From assembly GCF_026130545.1 (NCBI RefSeq), contig NZ_JAMOIM010000029.1, forward strand, positions 1 to 60,949: a DNA stretch of 60,949 bases. The letters are read 5' to 3'. Both the position numbers and the translations under genes were made by a program. Positions 52,017 to 60,825 of this stretch are shown piece by piece. The notes beneath the pieces were generated by a model. It searched no databases and was not told the DNA's origin. It saw only the letters and a program-made list of their open reading frames with translations. The DNA comes from Lichenifustis flavocetrariae (lineage in GTDB: Bacteria > Pseudomonadota > Alphaproteobacteria > Rhizobiales > Beijerinckiaceae). The stretch's first letter is position 1. Every line of letters starts with the position of its first letter.

Positions 52017-53434
52017 CCGCACGGTACGATATCGCCGCCCTCAAGACCGCCCTCGACGGGATCAAGACGGAAGACAATGCTGCGCTCGTGAAGCAGAAGA
52101 GTCGCGACTTCTTCTGGTATTCACCCGTCCTCAAGCGACAGCTGGAGCATGTGGTCGGCGACCTCGTCGTCACGCCGCGCACGCGGGACGAGGTGGTGCG
52201 GACGCTTGCGGAAGCCCACAGGCTTGGCGTCCCGGTCACGCCGCGCGGCTCGGGCACCGGCAATTACGGTCAGGCGATGCCGCTTTCGGGCGGCGTCATC
52301 CTGAACCTTGCAGAGATGCGCAACATCACCCGCATCGCTCCCGGCCGGGTCACCTGTGAGCCGGGCGCCATCCTGTCCGACATCGATGCCGCGACGCGGG
52401 CTCATTCGGGCCAGGAGCTGCGCATGCATCCCTCGACCTACGCGACCGCCTCGATCGGCGGCTTCATCGCAGGAGGCTCAGGGGGGATCGGCTCGATCAA
52501 CTGGGGCGGCCTGCGCGATCTCGGCAACATCCTCAGCGTCGAAGTCGTCACGATGGAAGCCGCGCCGCGGGTCCTGCGCCTCACCGGCGCCGACTTGGCC
52601 AAGGTCACCCATGCCTATGGCACGAACGGTATCATCACCGAAGTCGAGATGCCCCTGACCGCCGCCTATCCTTGGGTCGACGTCATCGTCGGTTTCGACG
52701 ACTTCGCCGAGGCGGCGCGGTTCGGCAACGCGCTGGGCGAGCAGGACGGCCTTCTCACCAAGCTGATCACACCGATCGCCGCACCCATTCCGCAGCGATA
52801 CTTTTTGCGCCACAAGCGTTTTCTGCCCGACGGCAAATCGATTGTCCTGGTCATGGTGGCCGATCACGCCAAGGACGCTTTCAACCTTTTTCTGCGGCGC
52901 TTCTCCAAAGCCGAAGTGCTGTTCGATGCGAGCCAGATCCCGGAGCAGGATCGTGAAGGGCTGCCGGTCAACAACGAGCTCTCGTGGAACCACACGACAT
53001 TGCGGGCGCTCCGCGTCGATCCGGCCATCACCTATCTGCAGGTGCTCTACCCGTTCCCGCATCAGCTCGACCTCGTGACGAAGATCCACGCGCGGTTCGG
53101 TGACGAGGTGATGGGCCACCTCGAATTCGTGCGTTTCGACGGCAAGATCACCTGTTTCGGCCTGCCGCTCGTCCGCTTCACCACCGAGCCGCGCCTCGAC
53201 GAAATCATTCGTATCCATGAGGACATGGGCGCACCGATCTTCAACCCGCACCGCTACACCCTGGAAGAGGGCGGCATGAAGCAGACGGATGCGCTGCAGC
53301 TCGCCTTCAAACGCGAGGCCGACCCCCAGGGACTGCTCAACCCCGGCAAGATGGTGGCCTGGGACGATCCGGCCTTCGATTTCGCGACCGGCAAGACCTA
53401 TCTTTATCCAAGCCTCGCAGCCACGCTGGCATGA
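52013..53434 (+). CDS. FAD-linked oxidase/dehydrogenase (GlcD/PCMH type)
   Basis: A 473-residue flavoprotein. The PCMH-type FAD domain has VVTPRTRDEVVRTLAEAHRL, PVTPRGSGTGNYGQAMPLSGG, and ASIGGFIAGGSGGIGSINWG, followed by LRLTGADLAKVTHAYGTNGI. The C-terminal cap ends in RLLNPGK-like DPQGLLNPGKMVAWDD. Relatives oxidise 2-hydroxy acids, aryl alcohols or sugar lactones. ATG 52013 overlaps the deaminase-like gene by ATGA; an upstream extension of the open frame lies inside that gene and is not used. The likely role is oxidation of the deaminated product; electron acceptor unknown, possibly the next gene's product. Confidence 0.85.
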   Translation: MTARYDIAALKTALDGIKTEDNAALVKQKSRDFFWYSPVLKRQLEHVVGDLVVTPRTRDEVVRTLAEAHRLGVPVTPRGSGTGNYGQAMPLSGGVILNLAEMRNITRIAPGRVTCEPGAILSDIDAATRAHSGQELRMHPSTYATASIGGFIAGGSGGIGSINWGGLRDLGNILSVEVVTMEAAPRVLRLTGADLAKVTHAYGTNGIITEVEMPLTAAYPWVDVIVGFDDFAEAARFGNALGEQDGLLTKLITPIAAPIPQRYFLRHKRFLPDGKSIVLVMVADHAKDAFNLFLRRFSKAEVLFDASQIPEQDREGLPVNNELSWNHTTLRALRVDPAITYLQVLYPFPHQLDLVTKIHARFGDEVMGHLEFVRFDGKITCFGLPLVRFTTEPRLDEIIRIHEDMGAPIFNPHRYTLEEGGMKQTDALQLAFKREADPQGLLNPGKMVAWDDPAFDFATGKTYLYPSLAATLA

Positions 53435-54027
53435 GGGTCCTGGTCGTCGCGGCACACCCGGTCGAAACGAGCTTCGTGTCGGCCCTGCATGGCCGCGCGG
53501 TGCAGATCTTGCGGGCCGGCGGGCACGTGGTCGACGATTGCAACCTTTACGCCGAAGCCTTTGATCCGATCCTGTCGCGACAGGATCGGATCGACTACCA
53601 CGACACGGCCGTGAACGTCCGGAACGTTGCACCCTATGTCCGACGGCTGCAGGACGCGGAGGCTCTGCTGTTCATCCATCCGGTGTGGAATTTCGGGTTC
53701 CCGGCGATCCTCAAGGGTTTTGTCGATCGGGTCTTCGTTCCGGGTATCGGGTTCGGGCTCGACCAGGATGGGAAGCTGTCCCCACAATTGACCCATGTGA
53801 AGCGCTACGGCGCGATCTGCACCTACGGGGCCTCGCGCTGGACGGCCTTCCTGATGGGGGACCCGCCGCGCAAATTCATGACGCGGGGCATGCGGGGATA
53901 TATTCCCCTCAACAAGCCTTGCACCTATCTGGCCTGCTACGACATGAACCACACCACGCCAGAACGACGCGCCACTTTCCTGAATAAAATGGAACGCGGG
54001 CTCCAAAGCTGGTCAAGCCCGAATTAG
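53431..54027 (+). CDS. Flavodoxin-fold NAD(P)H:quinone oxidoreductase
   Basis: A 198-residue protein of the NQO1/MdaB/KefF group. VLVVAAHPVETSFVSALHGR is the FMN phosphate loop, EALLFIHPVWNFGFPAILKG the conserved HPVWNFG-type motif, and KGFVDRVFVPGIGFGL plus ICTYGASRW complete the site. It transfers two electrons from NAD(P)H to quinones. ATGA overlap with the FAD oxidase gene; last gene of the overlapping set. A 30-base perfect palindrome falls within its coding sequence, at 53563-53592. Confidence 0.87.
   Translation: MRVLVVAAHPVETSFVSALHGRAVQILRAGGHVVDDCNLYAEAFDPILSRQDRIDYHDTAVNVRNVAPYVRRLQDAEALLFIHPVWNFGFPAILKGFVDRVFVPGIGFGLDQDGKLSPQLTHVKRYGAICTYGASRWTAFLMGDPPRKFMTRGMRGYIPLNKPCTYLACYDMNHTTPERRATFLNKMERGLQSWSSPN
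53563..53592. repeat. 30-base perfect palindrome inside the quinone-reductase gene
   Basis: GATCCGATCCTGTCG is followed immediately by its exact reverse complement, without any loop. It encodes DPILSRQDRID, in a region where the family has FxPxLs-like residues. Confidence 0.9.
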
Positions 54028-54085
54028 GGGCGTAAACCACGCGGACCGCGCGGCTCTCTGACGCGCTTCGTGCCCCGACAGGTCG

Positions 54086-54994
54086 ATGTCCACTCAAGCC
54101 GTTCCGCTCGCCTCGCTCGATGCCCGGAGCGGGGAAGAGCGGCGCTCGCGCCGGATCGCCATCCTGCTCATGTGCGTCACCATGGCGTGCTACACCGCGA
54201 CCGATTCTTCGGCGAAATTCCTGGCACCTCACCTGCCGCTTTGGCAGATCGTTTGGGCGCGCTATCTCGGGGCCACGCTTTTCGCACTCTGCCTCGCCAA
54301 TCCGATCAAGCACCCCAACATGCTGCGCCCCGAGCGGCTCGGCCTGCAATTGGTGCGCTCCCTGTTCCTGCTGACCTCGACGATTCTGAGCTTCATCGCC
54401 GTGCGCTATCTGCAACTCGCGGAAACGACGGCCATCTTTTTTGCACTGCCGCTCGCCATCGCGCTCGCGGCGGGTCCTATCCTGGGTGAATGGGTGGGCC
54501 CGCGGCGGTTCGCCGCGATCCTTGTGGGCTTCACGGGCGTGCTCGTCGTGGTGCGCCCCTGGACCGGAACATTCCATCCCGCGATGGGCCTCTGCGTCGC
54601 CAACGTGATCGTGTCGGCAGGCTACAATATGCTGACGCGCGTCGTGGCACAGCGCGACCGCGCGCTGACGACGCTCATCTATTCGACGCTGGTCGGGGCT
54701 ATCCTGCTGACGCCGATCGTTCTCACGCACTGGGTCGCACCGGACAGCCTGCAGGTGACGGCCGTCATGGTCTTCATCGGCGTCGTGGGTGCCTTCGCGC
54801 ACTGGCTGCTGATCCTCGCTCATGCACGGGCACCGGCCTCGATCCTGGCACCCTTCACCTACACCCAACTGATCTGGGCGTCTCTTTCCGGCCTTGTCGT
54901 GTTCGGCGACGTGCCAAAACCATCGACGCTTGCGGGTGCCGGCATCGTGGTGCTGGCCGGCCTGTATCTATGGTGGCGCGAGCGCGGGACATGA
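54086..54994 (+). CDS. EamA-family (DMT) transporter
   Basis: A 302-residue protein with about ten membrane segments in two EamA halves. The first half runs from RIAILLMCVTMACYTATDSS to VRYLQLAETTAIFFALPLAI; the second from LCVANVIVSAGYNMLTRVVA to IVVLAGLYLWWRER. DMT members export amino acids, nucleobases or metabolites; riboflavin and S-adenosylmethionine members also exist. It lies 58 bases after the operon of the deaminase-like enzyme on the same strand, and 47 bases before the thiD leader, so it may export or import a related compound. Confidence 0.85.
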   Translation: MSTQAVPLASLDARSGEERRSRRIAILLMCVTMACYTATDSSAKFLAPHLPLWQIVWARYLGATLFALCLANPIKHPNMLRPERLGLQLVRSLFLLTSTILSFIAVRYLQLAETTAIFFALPLAIALAAGPILGEWVGPRRFAAILVGFTGVLVVVRPWTGTFHPAMGLCVANVIVSAGYNMLTRVVAQRDRALTTLIYSTLVGAILLTPIVLTHWVAPDSLQVTAVMVFIGVVGAFAHWLLILAHARAPASILAPFTYTQLIWASLSGLVVFGDVPKPSTLAGAGIVVLAGLYLWWRERGT

Positions 54995-55041
54995 AGCGCT
55001 CGGCCCTGGGCGGCCACGGCGAGGGATGCTAGGAGGGCCAA

Positions 55042-55074
55042 ATGGCAGAAAGATCTCACACAGGCTCGCGATGA
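55042..55074 (+). CDS. Possible 10-residue leader peptide coupled to thiD
   Basis: An ATG at 55042 lies five bases after a strong AGGAGG site (55031-55036) and opens a ten-codon frame (MAERSHTGSR) whose TGA overlaps the thiD ATG as ATGA. The thiD start has only a weak site of its own. This suggests that ribosomes entering at the leader deliver translation to thiD. The peptide itself has no regulatory codon run. Confidence 0.45.
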   Translation: MAERSHTGSR

Positions 55075-55895
55075 CCCCCAACCTTCTCTCGATCGCGGGA
55101 TCGGACCCGAGCGGCGGCGCCGGGATCCAGGCGGACCTCAAGACCTTTTCGGCCTTCCGGTGTTACGGCATGGCGGCGCTCACGGCGCTCACGGCGCAAA
55201 ACACCCGCGGCGTCACCGCCGTGCATGTTCCCCCGCCGCAATTCCTCAAGGCACAGATCGACGCGATCTATGCGGATATCCGGGTCGATGCTGTGAAGAT
55301 CGGCATGCTGGCCACCGGCGCCATCGTCTCCGTCGTGGCCGATCGATTGAAGACGTATGGGCAGAACCTGATCGTCATCGATCCCGTACTCGTCGCGACG
55401 AGCGGAGACAGTCTTGGCGCCCCCGATGTCGTCGAGGCCCTGCGGCGCGACCTTCTGCCGCTCGCGACCCTGGTGACGCCCAACCTGCCGGAAGCGGCGC
55501 GCCTTGCCGAGCGGCCCATTCCTCATGACGTAGCCGGCATGAGGAATTTAGCCGAGATCATCCATGAAAACAGTGGCGCTGCCGTGCTGATCAAGGGCGG
55601 CCATCTCAATGGCCCTGAATCGACCGACATCCTGTTCGACGGACACGAGCACACGGTGTTTTCGGCCGAGCGGGTCGAAACCCCCAACACGCATGGGACT
55701 GGTTGCACCCTGTCGGCCGCCATCGCGGCGTGCCTGGCCCAGGGCGCGAACCTGATCGAAGCCATCGAAGCCGCCAAAGACTATCTCACCGAGGCTCTTC
55801 TGCGCAGCGGCAGTCTCAAGGTCGGTGGCGGCCATGGCCCCGTGCAGCATTTTCACGCGCTGTGGCCCGAAACCGACCACGAACGACTACAGTGA
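55071..55895 (+). CDS. thiD: Hydroxymethylpyrimidine/phosphomethylpyrimidine kinase
   Basis: A 274-residue ribokinase-fold kinase. LLSIAGSDPSGGAGIQADLK is the pyrimidine-binding loop, KIGMLATGAIVSVVADRL and IDPVLVATSGDSLG follow, and the ATP/anion-hole motif is TPNTHGTGCTLSAAIAA with the catalytic aspartate region replaced as usual by GTGC. It phosphorylates HMP and HMP-P for thiamine synthesis or salvage. ATG 55071 is the only start that fits the family; the strong AGGAGG upstream serves a ten-codon frame that overlaps it. No TPP riboswitch is recognised. No other thiamine gene is in the window. Confidence 0.93.
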   Translation: MTPNLLSIAGSDPSGGAGIQADLKTFSAFRCYGMAALTALTAQNTRGVTAVHVPPPQFLKAQIDAIYADIRVDAVKIGMLATGAIVSVVADRLKTYGQNLIVIDPVLVATSGDSLGAPDVVEALRRDLLPLATLVTPNLPEAARLAERPIPHDVAGMRNLAEIIHENSGAAVLIKGGHLNGPESTDILFDGHEHTVFSAERVETPNTHGTGCTLSAAIAACLAQGANLIEAIEAAKDYLTEALLRSGSLKVGGGHGPVQHFHALWPETDHERLQ

Positions 55896-56118
55896 CGCGC
55901 CCGGCGATTGCTGATCAGTCCCAAGATGACGCGAGAGCCGAACGGCCCCATATTGCGGCTACGGCAGCCCGCCACCCGCCACGCCATCATCGAGATGAAG
56001 CGCGCCATATGATCGAGTGTCTCTCAGTGTTTCCTGCTGCCCCCAGGGCTGACTGGCAGGACGAAGTGGCGGGTCGGCCTGATCTGGCCGAAATCCGGCG
56101 GATAGGCGCCGGCTTGCG

Positions 56119-57213
56119 GTGTCCGACGTGAACGTTCAGGTCGATCTGCGCCGCACGGCCGCCATGGCGACGGGCCCTCTCCCGAGCGGCCACCCGATCG
56201 TCAAGCCCCGAAAAATCGGCGTTCTCCTCAGCAATCTCGGCACACCCGACGCGACCGATTATTGGTCGATGCGGCGCTATCTCGCCGAGTTTCTCTCCGA
56301 CAAGCGCGTGATCGAGGCCCCGCGGGCGCTCTGGTGGGTGATCCTCAACGGCATCATCCTCACCACCCGGCCCGGCCGCAAGGGCAAGGATTACGAAACG
56401 ATCTGGAACCGCGAGCTCAACGAGAGCCCGCTGAAGACCATCACTCGCTCGCAATCGGACAAGCTTGGGTCCGCCGTCCGATCCGGGCTCCTCGGCCCCG
56501 AGGCGGCGGACGCCGTCGCGGTCGATTGGGGCATGCGCTACGGCAATCCCTCCGTCCGGTCGGCGTTGGAGCGACTTCAGGCGCAAGGATGCGACCGCAT
56601 CCTGCTCGTGCCGCTCTACCCGCAATATGCCGCCGCCACAACCGCGACCGCCTGCGACAAGGTCTTCGAAGCCCTGATGGCCATGCGCTGGCAGCCGGCC
56701 TTGCGGGTGGCGCCGCCTTATCATGACGACCCCGCCTATATCGACGCGCTGGCGGTGTCGCTGCGCGAAGGCCTCGCTGCGCTCGATTTCGAACCGGAGG
56801 TCGTCATCGCATCGTTCCATGGGGTGCCGAAGGACTATCTCCTCAAGGGCGACCCATATCACTGCCAATGTGCCAAGACGGCGCGGCTGTTGCGCGAGGC
56901 CATGGGCATGACCACCGACACCTTCCGGCTGACCTTCCAGTCCCGTTTCGGACGTGCCGAATGGCTTCAACCCTATACGGATGAGACCATCAAGGCCCTG
57001 GCCAAGCGGGGCGTGAAGCGGCTCGCCGTCATCACGCCGGGTTTTTCAGCCGATTGTCTCGAAACCATCGAAGAGATCGGCGGCGAGAATGCCGAATATT
57101 TCCATCATGGCGGCGGCGAGAAGTTCGCTCGCATTCCCTGCCTCAACGACTCGGCGGGCGGCATGGCGGTGATCGAGGCGATCGTCAAACGCGAACTGAT
57201 GGGCTGGGTTTAA
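56119..57213 (+). CDS. hemH: Ferrochelatase
   Basis: A 364-residue protein that inserts Fe2+ into protoporphyrin IX, the last step of haem synthesis. GVLLSNLGTPDATDYWSMRR, FLSDKRVIE, the catalytic-histidine region VIASFHGVPKDYLLKGDPYH and LTFQSRFGRAEWLQPYTDE are all diagnostic. Cysteines in YHCQCAKT may bind a [2Fe-2S] cluster as in other alphaproteobacteria. The start is GTG 56119 with a weak ribosome-binding site; ATG 56164 is an alternative that removes 15 poorly conserved residues. A 20-base hairpin follows the stop. Confidence 0.95.
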   Translation: MSDVNVQVDLRRTAAMATGPLPSGHPIVKPRKIGVLLSNLGTPDATDYWSMRRYLAEFLSDKRVIEAPRALWWVILNGIILTTRPGRKGKDYETIWNRELNESPLKTITRSQSDKLGSAVRSGLLGPEAADAVAVDWGMRYGNPSVRSALERLQAQGCDRILLVPLYPQYAAATTATACDKVFEALMAMRWQPALRVAPPYHDDPAYIDALAVSLREGLAALDFEPEVVIASFHGVPKDYLLKGDPYHCQCAKTARLLREAMGMTTDTFRLTFQSRFGRAEWLQPYTDETIKALAKRGVKRLAVITPGFSADCLETIEEIGGENAEYFHHGGGEKFARIPCLNDSAGGMAVIEAIVKRELMGWV

Positions 57214-57216
57214 AGG

Positions 57217-57263
57217 CCGCCATCCCAGGCCACGGGCACATGTCCCGTGGCCTGGGATGGCGG
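57217..57263. terminator. Long perfect hairpin after hemH
   Basis: Arms 57217-57236 and 57244-57263 are exact reverse complements (20 bases, starting CCGCCATCCC), with a 7-base loop CACATGT. It begins three bases after the hemH stop codon and lies before the convergent prfB end. The position is that of a bidirectional terminator, though no T run follows. Confidence 0.65.
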
Positions 57264-57321
57264 ATCTGCGAGACAGAGATGTCGGGCCGCCCCCTTACGG
57301 TTTCGTCCCCGACACCTGCCC

Positions 57322-58450
57322 CTAGTCGACATCCTCCACATCGTCCTTTCGCCCCGTCAACCGGTGCGCCAGCGACGCCTGGATAAAAGAATCGATGTCG
57401 CCGTCGAGCACTTCGGCCGGCGTGCCGGATGTCATGCCGGTGCGAAGATCCTTCACGAGCTGATACGGCTGCAGCACATAGGAGCGGATCTGGTGGCCCC
57501 AGCCGATATCCGTCTTGGAGGCGGCATCGGCATTGGCGGCCGCCTCGCGCTTTTCAAGTTCCATCTCGTAGAGGCGCGCCCGCAGCATGTTCCAGGCCGT
57601 CGCCCGGTTCTTGTGCTGCGAACGTTCGCTCTGGCAGGCCACCACGATTCCGGAGGGATGATGCGTGATGCGCACGGCTGAATCGGTCGTGTTGATGTGC
57701 TGACCACCCGCACCCGACGACCGGAACGTGTCGATGCGGCAGTCGGATTCCTTCACGTCCACTTCGATCTTGTCGTCGACCACAGGAAACACCCAGGCCG
57801 AAGCGAAGCTCGTGTGACGACGCGCATTGGAATCGAAGGGCGAGATACGCACCAGCCGATGAACGCCGGACTCGGTCTTCAAAAGCCCATAGGCGTTGTG
57901 CCCCTTGACCAGCAGCGTGGCGGACTTGATGCCGGCTTCGTCACCCGGCGTCTCGTCGATGATCTCGACCTTGAAGTCCTTGCGTTCGGCCCAGCGGTTG
58001 TACATGCGGAACAGCATGCGGGCCCAATCCTGGCTCTCGGTTCCTCCGGCGCCGGAATGGACTTCGAGATAGGTATCATTGCCGTCCGCCTCTCCCGACA
58101 GGAGCGCGCTGACCTGCATACGCTCCGCTTCGGCCTTGACGGCCTTGAGCAAAGCGATGCCCTCCTCCTCGACGCCTGCGTCGCCCTCGGCTTCCGCGAG
58201 TTCGATCAGCCCCGTCGCGTCTTCGAGATCGCGTTCGATGCGGCTGACGGCGCCGAGGCTTTCCTCAAGCTCCGTGCGCTCGCGCATCACCTTCTGGGCA
58301 AGCTCGGGATTGTTCCACAGCGTCGGGTCTTCCGACTTGGCATTCAGTTCGGCAAGGCGGCGTGTCGCGACATCGACGTCAAAGATGCCTCCTCAGCAGT
58401 CCCGCGGACTGCTTGATGTCTTCAACCAATTGCAACGCTTCGGCGCGCAT
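57322..58450 (-). CDS. prfB: Peptide chain release factor 2, with programmed +1 frameshift
   Basis: Release factor 2 recognises UAA and UGA stop codons. The reading frame begins at ATG 58450 (MRAEALQLVEDIKQSAGLLR), stops at TGA 58381-58379 after 23 codons and continues in the +1 frame to 57322, giving about 375 residues. Read through the shift, the sequence joins as HL then DVDVATRRLAELN. The stop-codon recognition motif is SPFDSNARRHTS, and the catalytic GGQ is in SGAGGQHINTT. The frame can also be read as a shorter protein from 58290, but that lacks the conserved N-terminal domain. It diverges from the MscS gene. Confidence 0.95.
58378..58393 (-). promoter_or_regulatory. prfB programmed frameshift signal
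   Basis: On the minus strand the bases AGGAGG CAT CTT TGA C stand in the exact arrangement known from prfB: an internal ribosome-binding-like hexamer, three bases, then the CTT slip codon and an in-frame TGA followed by C. When release factor 2 is scarce, ribosomes pause at TGA and slip forward. Confidence 0.95.
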
Positions 58451-58581
58451 GAAAGAAATCTCGAAGGGTTGGAGTTTTGGGGACGGCACAAAGCACCGAC
58501 GCAATCCAATGGTAAGGGCTTGCGACGGCGATGTCGAGAAAGTCCACGCGGTCGAGCTGCTGGTCAATGGCTCGGAGGGGA

Positions 58582-60825
58582 ATGGCGGCGGCGACAGAGA
58601 TGAGACATCGAAACTGGACCGAGCGCCGACCGGCGCCTTCTGCAACGTCACGGCCGGCTTCGCACGAGGGTGCGCTTCGCAGCCTCGCGAAGCTTGTGGC
58701 GGCAGTCGTGCTTTTTGCCGTTTTCGGCATCGGAGGGGCAGCCTTAGCCAGCGAGCCTTCCAACGTGTCTGCCGTCGCCGATCCGAAGGTCAAGCAATGG
58801 CTCGAACTTCTCAATGATCCGGCCGTCCGCAGCTTTCTCGATCAAACACGAGATCACGGCGGGTCGCATGCCACGGTCGCGTCCGAGCCTCCGACCATGA
58901 CGGTGAGTCTCGCCCAGCGGTTGGAAGCTCTTCGCGCCCATCTGTCCGATCTGCTCCGATCGTCGCAGGAATTCTCGTCGCAAACCCGAATGGCGCATGC
59001 CATGGCGCTCGACGCCCTGGAGCAACGTGGCCTTTGGTCGACCGGCTTCGCGCTTTTAGCTTTCGTGGTTCTGGGGTTTGGCACCCAATCTTTGTTTCAC
59101 CTCGTCGGCCGGCCGTTCCGGACCTGGCTTCTGGCGCTCCGGCTCGACACGGTCGACGATCGCGTACGGGCCGTCTTCGCACGGTCTCTCTATGGGCTGG
59201 GACTCCTGGTGTCCTACGCCATCGGCAGCATCGGGGCCTTTCTGCTGTTCGAATGGCCCGAACTCATCAAGCAGCTGCTGCTCGGCTATCTGGTTGCGTT
59301 CCTGATCGTGCGGTTGACGACAGTCGCCGGGCGCTTTCTTCTCGCCCCTGGGGCAGAGCGCTTCAGGGTGGTGCCGGTCTCCACGAAGACGGCCTGGTTC
59401 CTCTATCTCCGCTTCCTCGTTTTCATGGTCGTGCTCGCCTTCGGCGCACAATCGATCGGTCTGCTGGCGCATTTTGGCTTGTCGCCTCTCGCCGAAGAGC
59501 TCAGCCAGGACGCGTTGGGTCTCGTCCTCCTCGCGATCTTTTGGGAAACCGTCTGGCGCGTGCCGTCAGCCGAGCCGGCGGCCACAGGCGTCGCGGGCAT
59601 TGCGAAACATCGGCATCGCTTGCGGGCCCTCGTTCTCTCGCTGGTCGGTGTTCTCCTGTGGCTGTGCTGGGTCATCCAGGCGCAAACGTCATTCTGGCTG
59701 ATCGCCTTTGCGACCGGATTGCCGATCGTGATTTCCAGCGGCAAGGCCGCGGTTGCCCACATCCTGCGGCCCGCAGGAACCGAGGTGGCACCGGAGGAAG
59801 CCCGCTCGCTCCAGGCCCTCCTGTTCGCGCGCGGCATGCGGAGCATGATCCTGATCACAGCCGCCCTTCTGCTTGCCTGGATCTTCGGCGTCGACATCTC
59901 GTCGCTGACCATGCAGGACACGCTTGCGACGCGCCTCGTCCGCAGTGCCGTCAGCGTGGCCGTCATCGGCCTCCTGGCGGAATTCCTTTGGACGGTGGTT
60001 CATGCGGGCATCGACCGGAAGATGAAGCAACCTCTGCCCCATGCCGCGGCCGGTCCGGATGCCGGTCACGCGGCCCGACTGCAGACGTTGCTGCCGATCG
60101 TCTCGAACATCCTCCTGGCCACCATCGTGATCGTCGCCGCCATGATGATGCTGGGCGCTCTTGGGGTGCAGATCGGGCCCCTCATCGCCAGCGCCGGCGT
60201 GGTCGGCGTGGCGATCGGCTTCGGGGCGCAGACGCTCGTGAAGGACATCATCAGCGGCATCTTCTACCTCGTCGACGATGCGTTCCGGATCGGCGAGTAC
60301 ATCCAGAGCGGCAATTACAAAGGCACGGTCGAATCGTTCAGCCTGCGCTCGGTCAAGCTTCGCCACCAGCGCGGCGCGCTCTACACCATCCCGTTCGGGA
60401 GCCTCGGCGCGGTCCAGAACCAGAGCCGGGACTGGGTGGTCGACAAGATCGTCATGAACGTGCCTTACGGGACGGATCTCGACAAGGTCCGCAAGATCAT
60501 CAAGAAGATCGGCACCGAGCTGACCCAGGATCCCGAGTTCGGGCATGACATCATTTCACCGTTGAAGATGCAGGGTGTGACGCAGTTCGGCGATTACGCC
60601 ATCCAGATCCAGACCAAGATGATGACACGACCGGGTGACGCGCAATTCATGGGCCGACGCCGCGCGTTGCTGCTGATCAAGCTGGCGTTCGAGGAGAATG
60701 GCATCGGATTTGCTGTTCCGACCGTGCAGGTGTCGGGCGACCAGACCCCCGCCATCGCGGCCCAGGCCTATGCCATTACGGCGGCCCGAAATGGCCCGGG
60801 GGGCTCGGCCGGCATGCCGGCCTGA
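58582..60825 (+). CDS. Large MscS-type mechanosensitive channel
   Basis: About 747 residues. A signal-like hydrophobic segment (LAKLVAAVVLFAVFGIGGAA) precedes a periplasmic part (residues 55-135) and about ten membrane helices. The conserved pore helix is VVGVAIGFGAQTLVKDIISG, followed by the MscS beta domain: DDAFRIGEYIQSGNYKGTVE, LRHQRGALYTIPFGSLGAVQN and DKIVMNVPYGTDLDK. It should open on membrane stretch to release solutes after osmotic downshock. ATG 58582 follows GGAGG closely; ATG 58600 is an alternative. Divergent from prfB. The N-terminal extension resembles the YnaI/YbdG/MscM group more than small MscS. Confidence 0.9.
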   Translation: MAAATEMRHRNWTERRPAPSATSRPASHEGALRSLAKLVAAVVLFAVFGIGGAALASEPSNVSAVADPKVKQWLELLNDPAVRSFLDQTRDHGGSHATVASEPPTMTVSLAQRLEALRAHLSDLLRSSQEFSSQTRMAHAMALDALEQRGLWSTGFALLAFVVLGFGTQSLFHLVGRPFRTWLLALRLDTVDDRVRAVFARSLYGLGLLVSYAIGSIGAFLLFEWPELIKQLLLGYLVAFLIVRLTTVAGRFLLAPGAERFRVVPVSTKTAWFLYLRFLVFMVVLAFGAQSIGLLAHFGLSPLAEELSQDALGLVLLAIFWETVWRVPSAEPAATGVAGIAKHRHRLRALVLSLVGVLLWLCWVIQAQTSFWLIAFATGLPIVISSGKAAVAHILRPAGTEVAPEEARSLQALLFARGMRSMILITAALLLAWIFGVDISSLTMQDTLATRLVRSAVSVAVIGLLAEFLWTVVHAGIDRKMKQPLPHAAAGPDAGHAARLQTLLPIVSNILLATIVIVAAMMMLGALGVQIGPLIASAGVVGVAIGFGAQTLVKDIISGIFYLVDDAFRIGEYIQSGNYKGTVESFSLRSVKLRHQRGALYTIPFGSLGAVQNQSRDWVVDKIVMNVPYGTDLDKVRKIIKKIGTELTQDPEFGHDIISPLKMQGVTQFGDYAIQIQTKMMTRPGDAQFMGRRRALLLIKLAFEENGIGFAVPTVQVSGDQTPAIAAQAYAITAARNGPGGSAGMPA

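Noticed and set aside
55030-55071. TPP riboswitch upstream of thiD
   Set aside because: The CTGAGA and ACCTGA type core elements were not found in 55000-55070.
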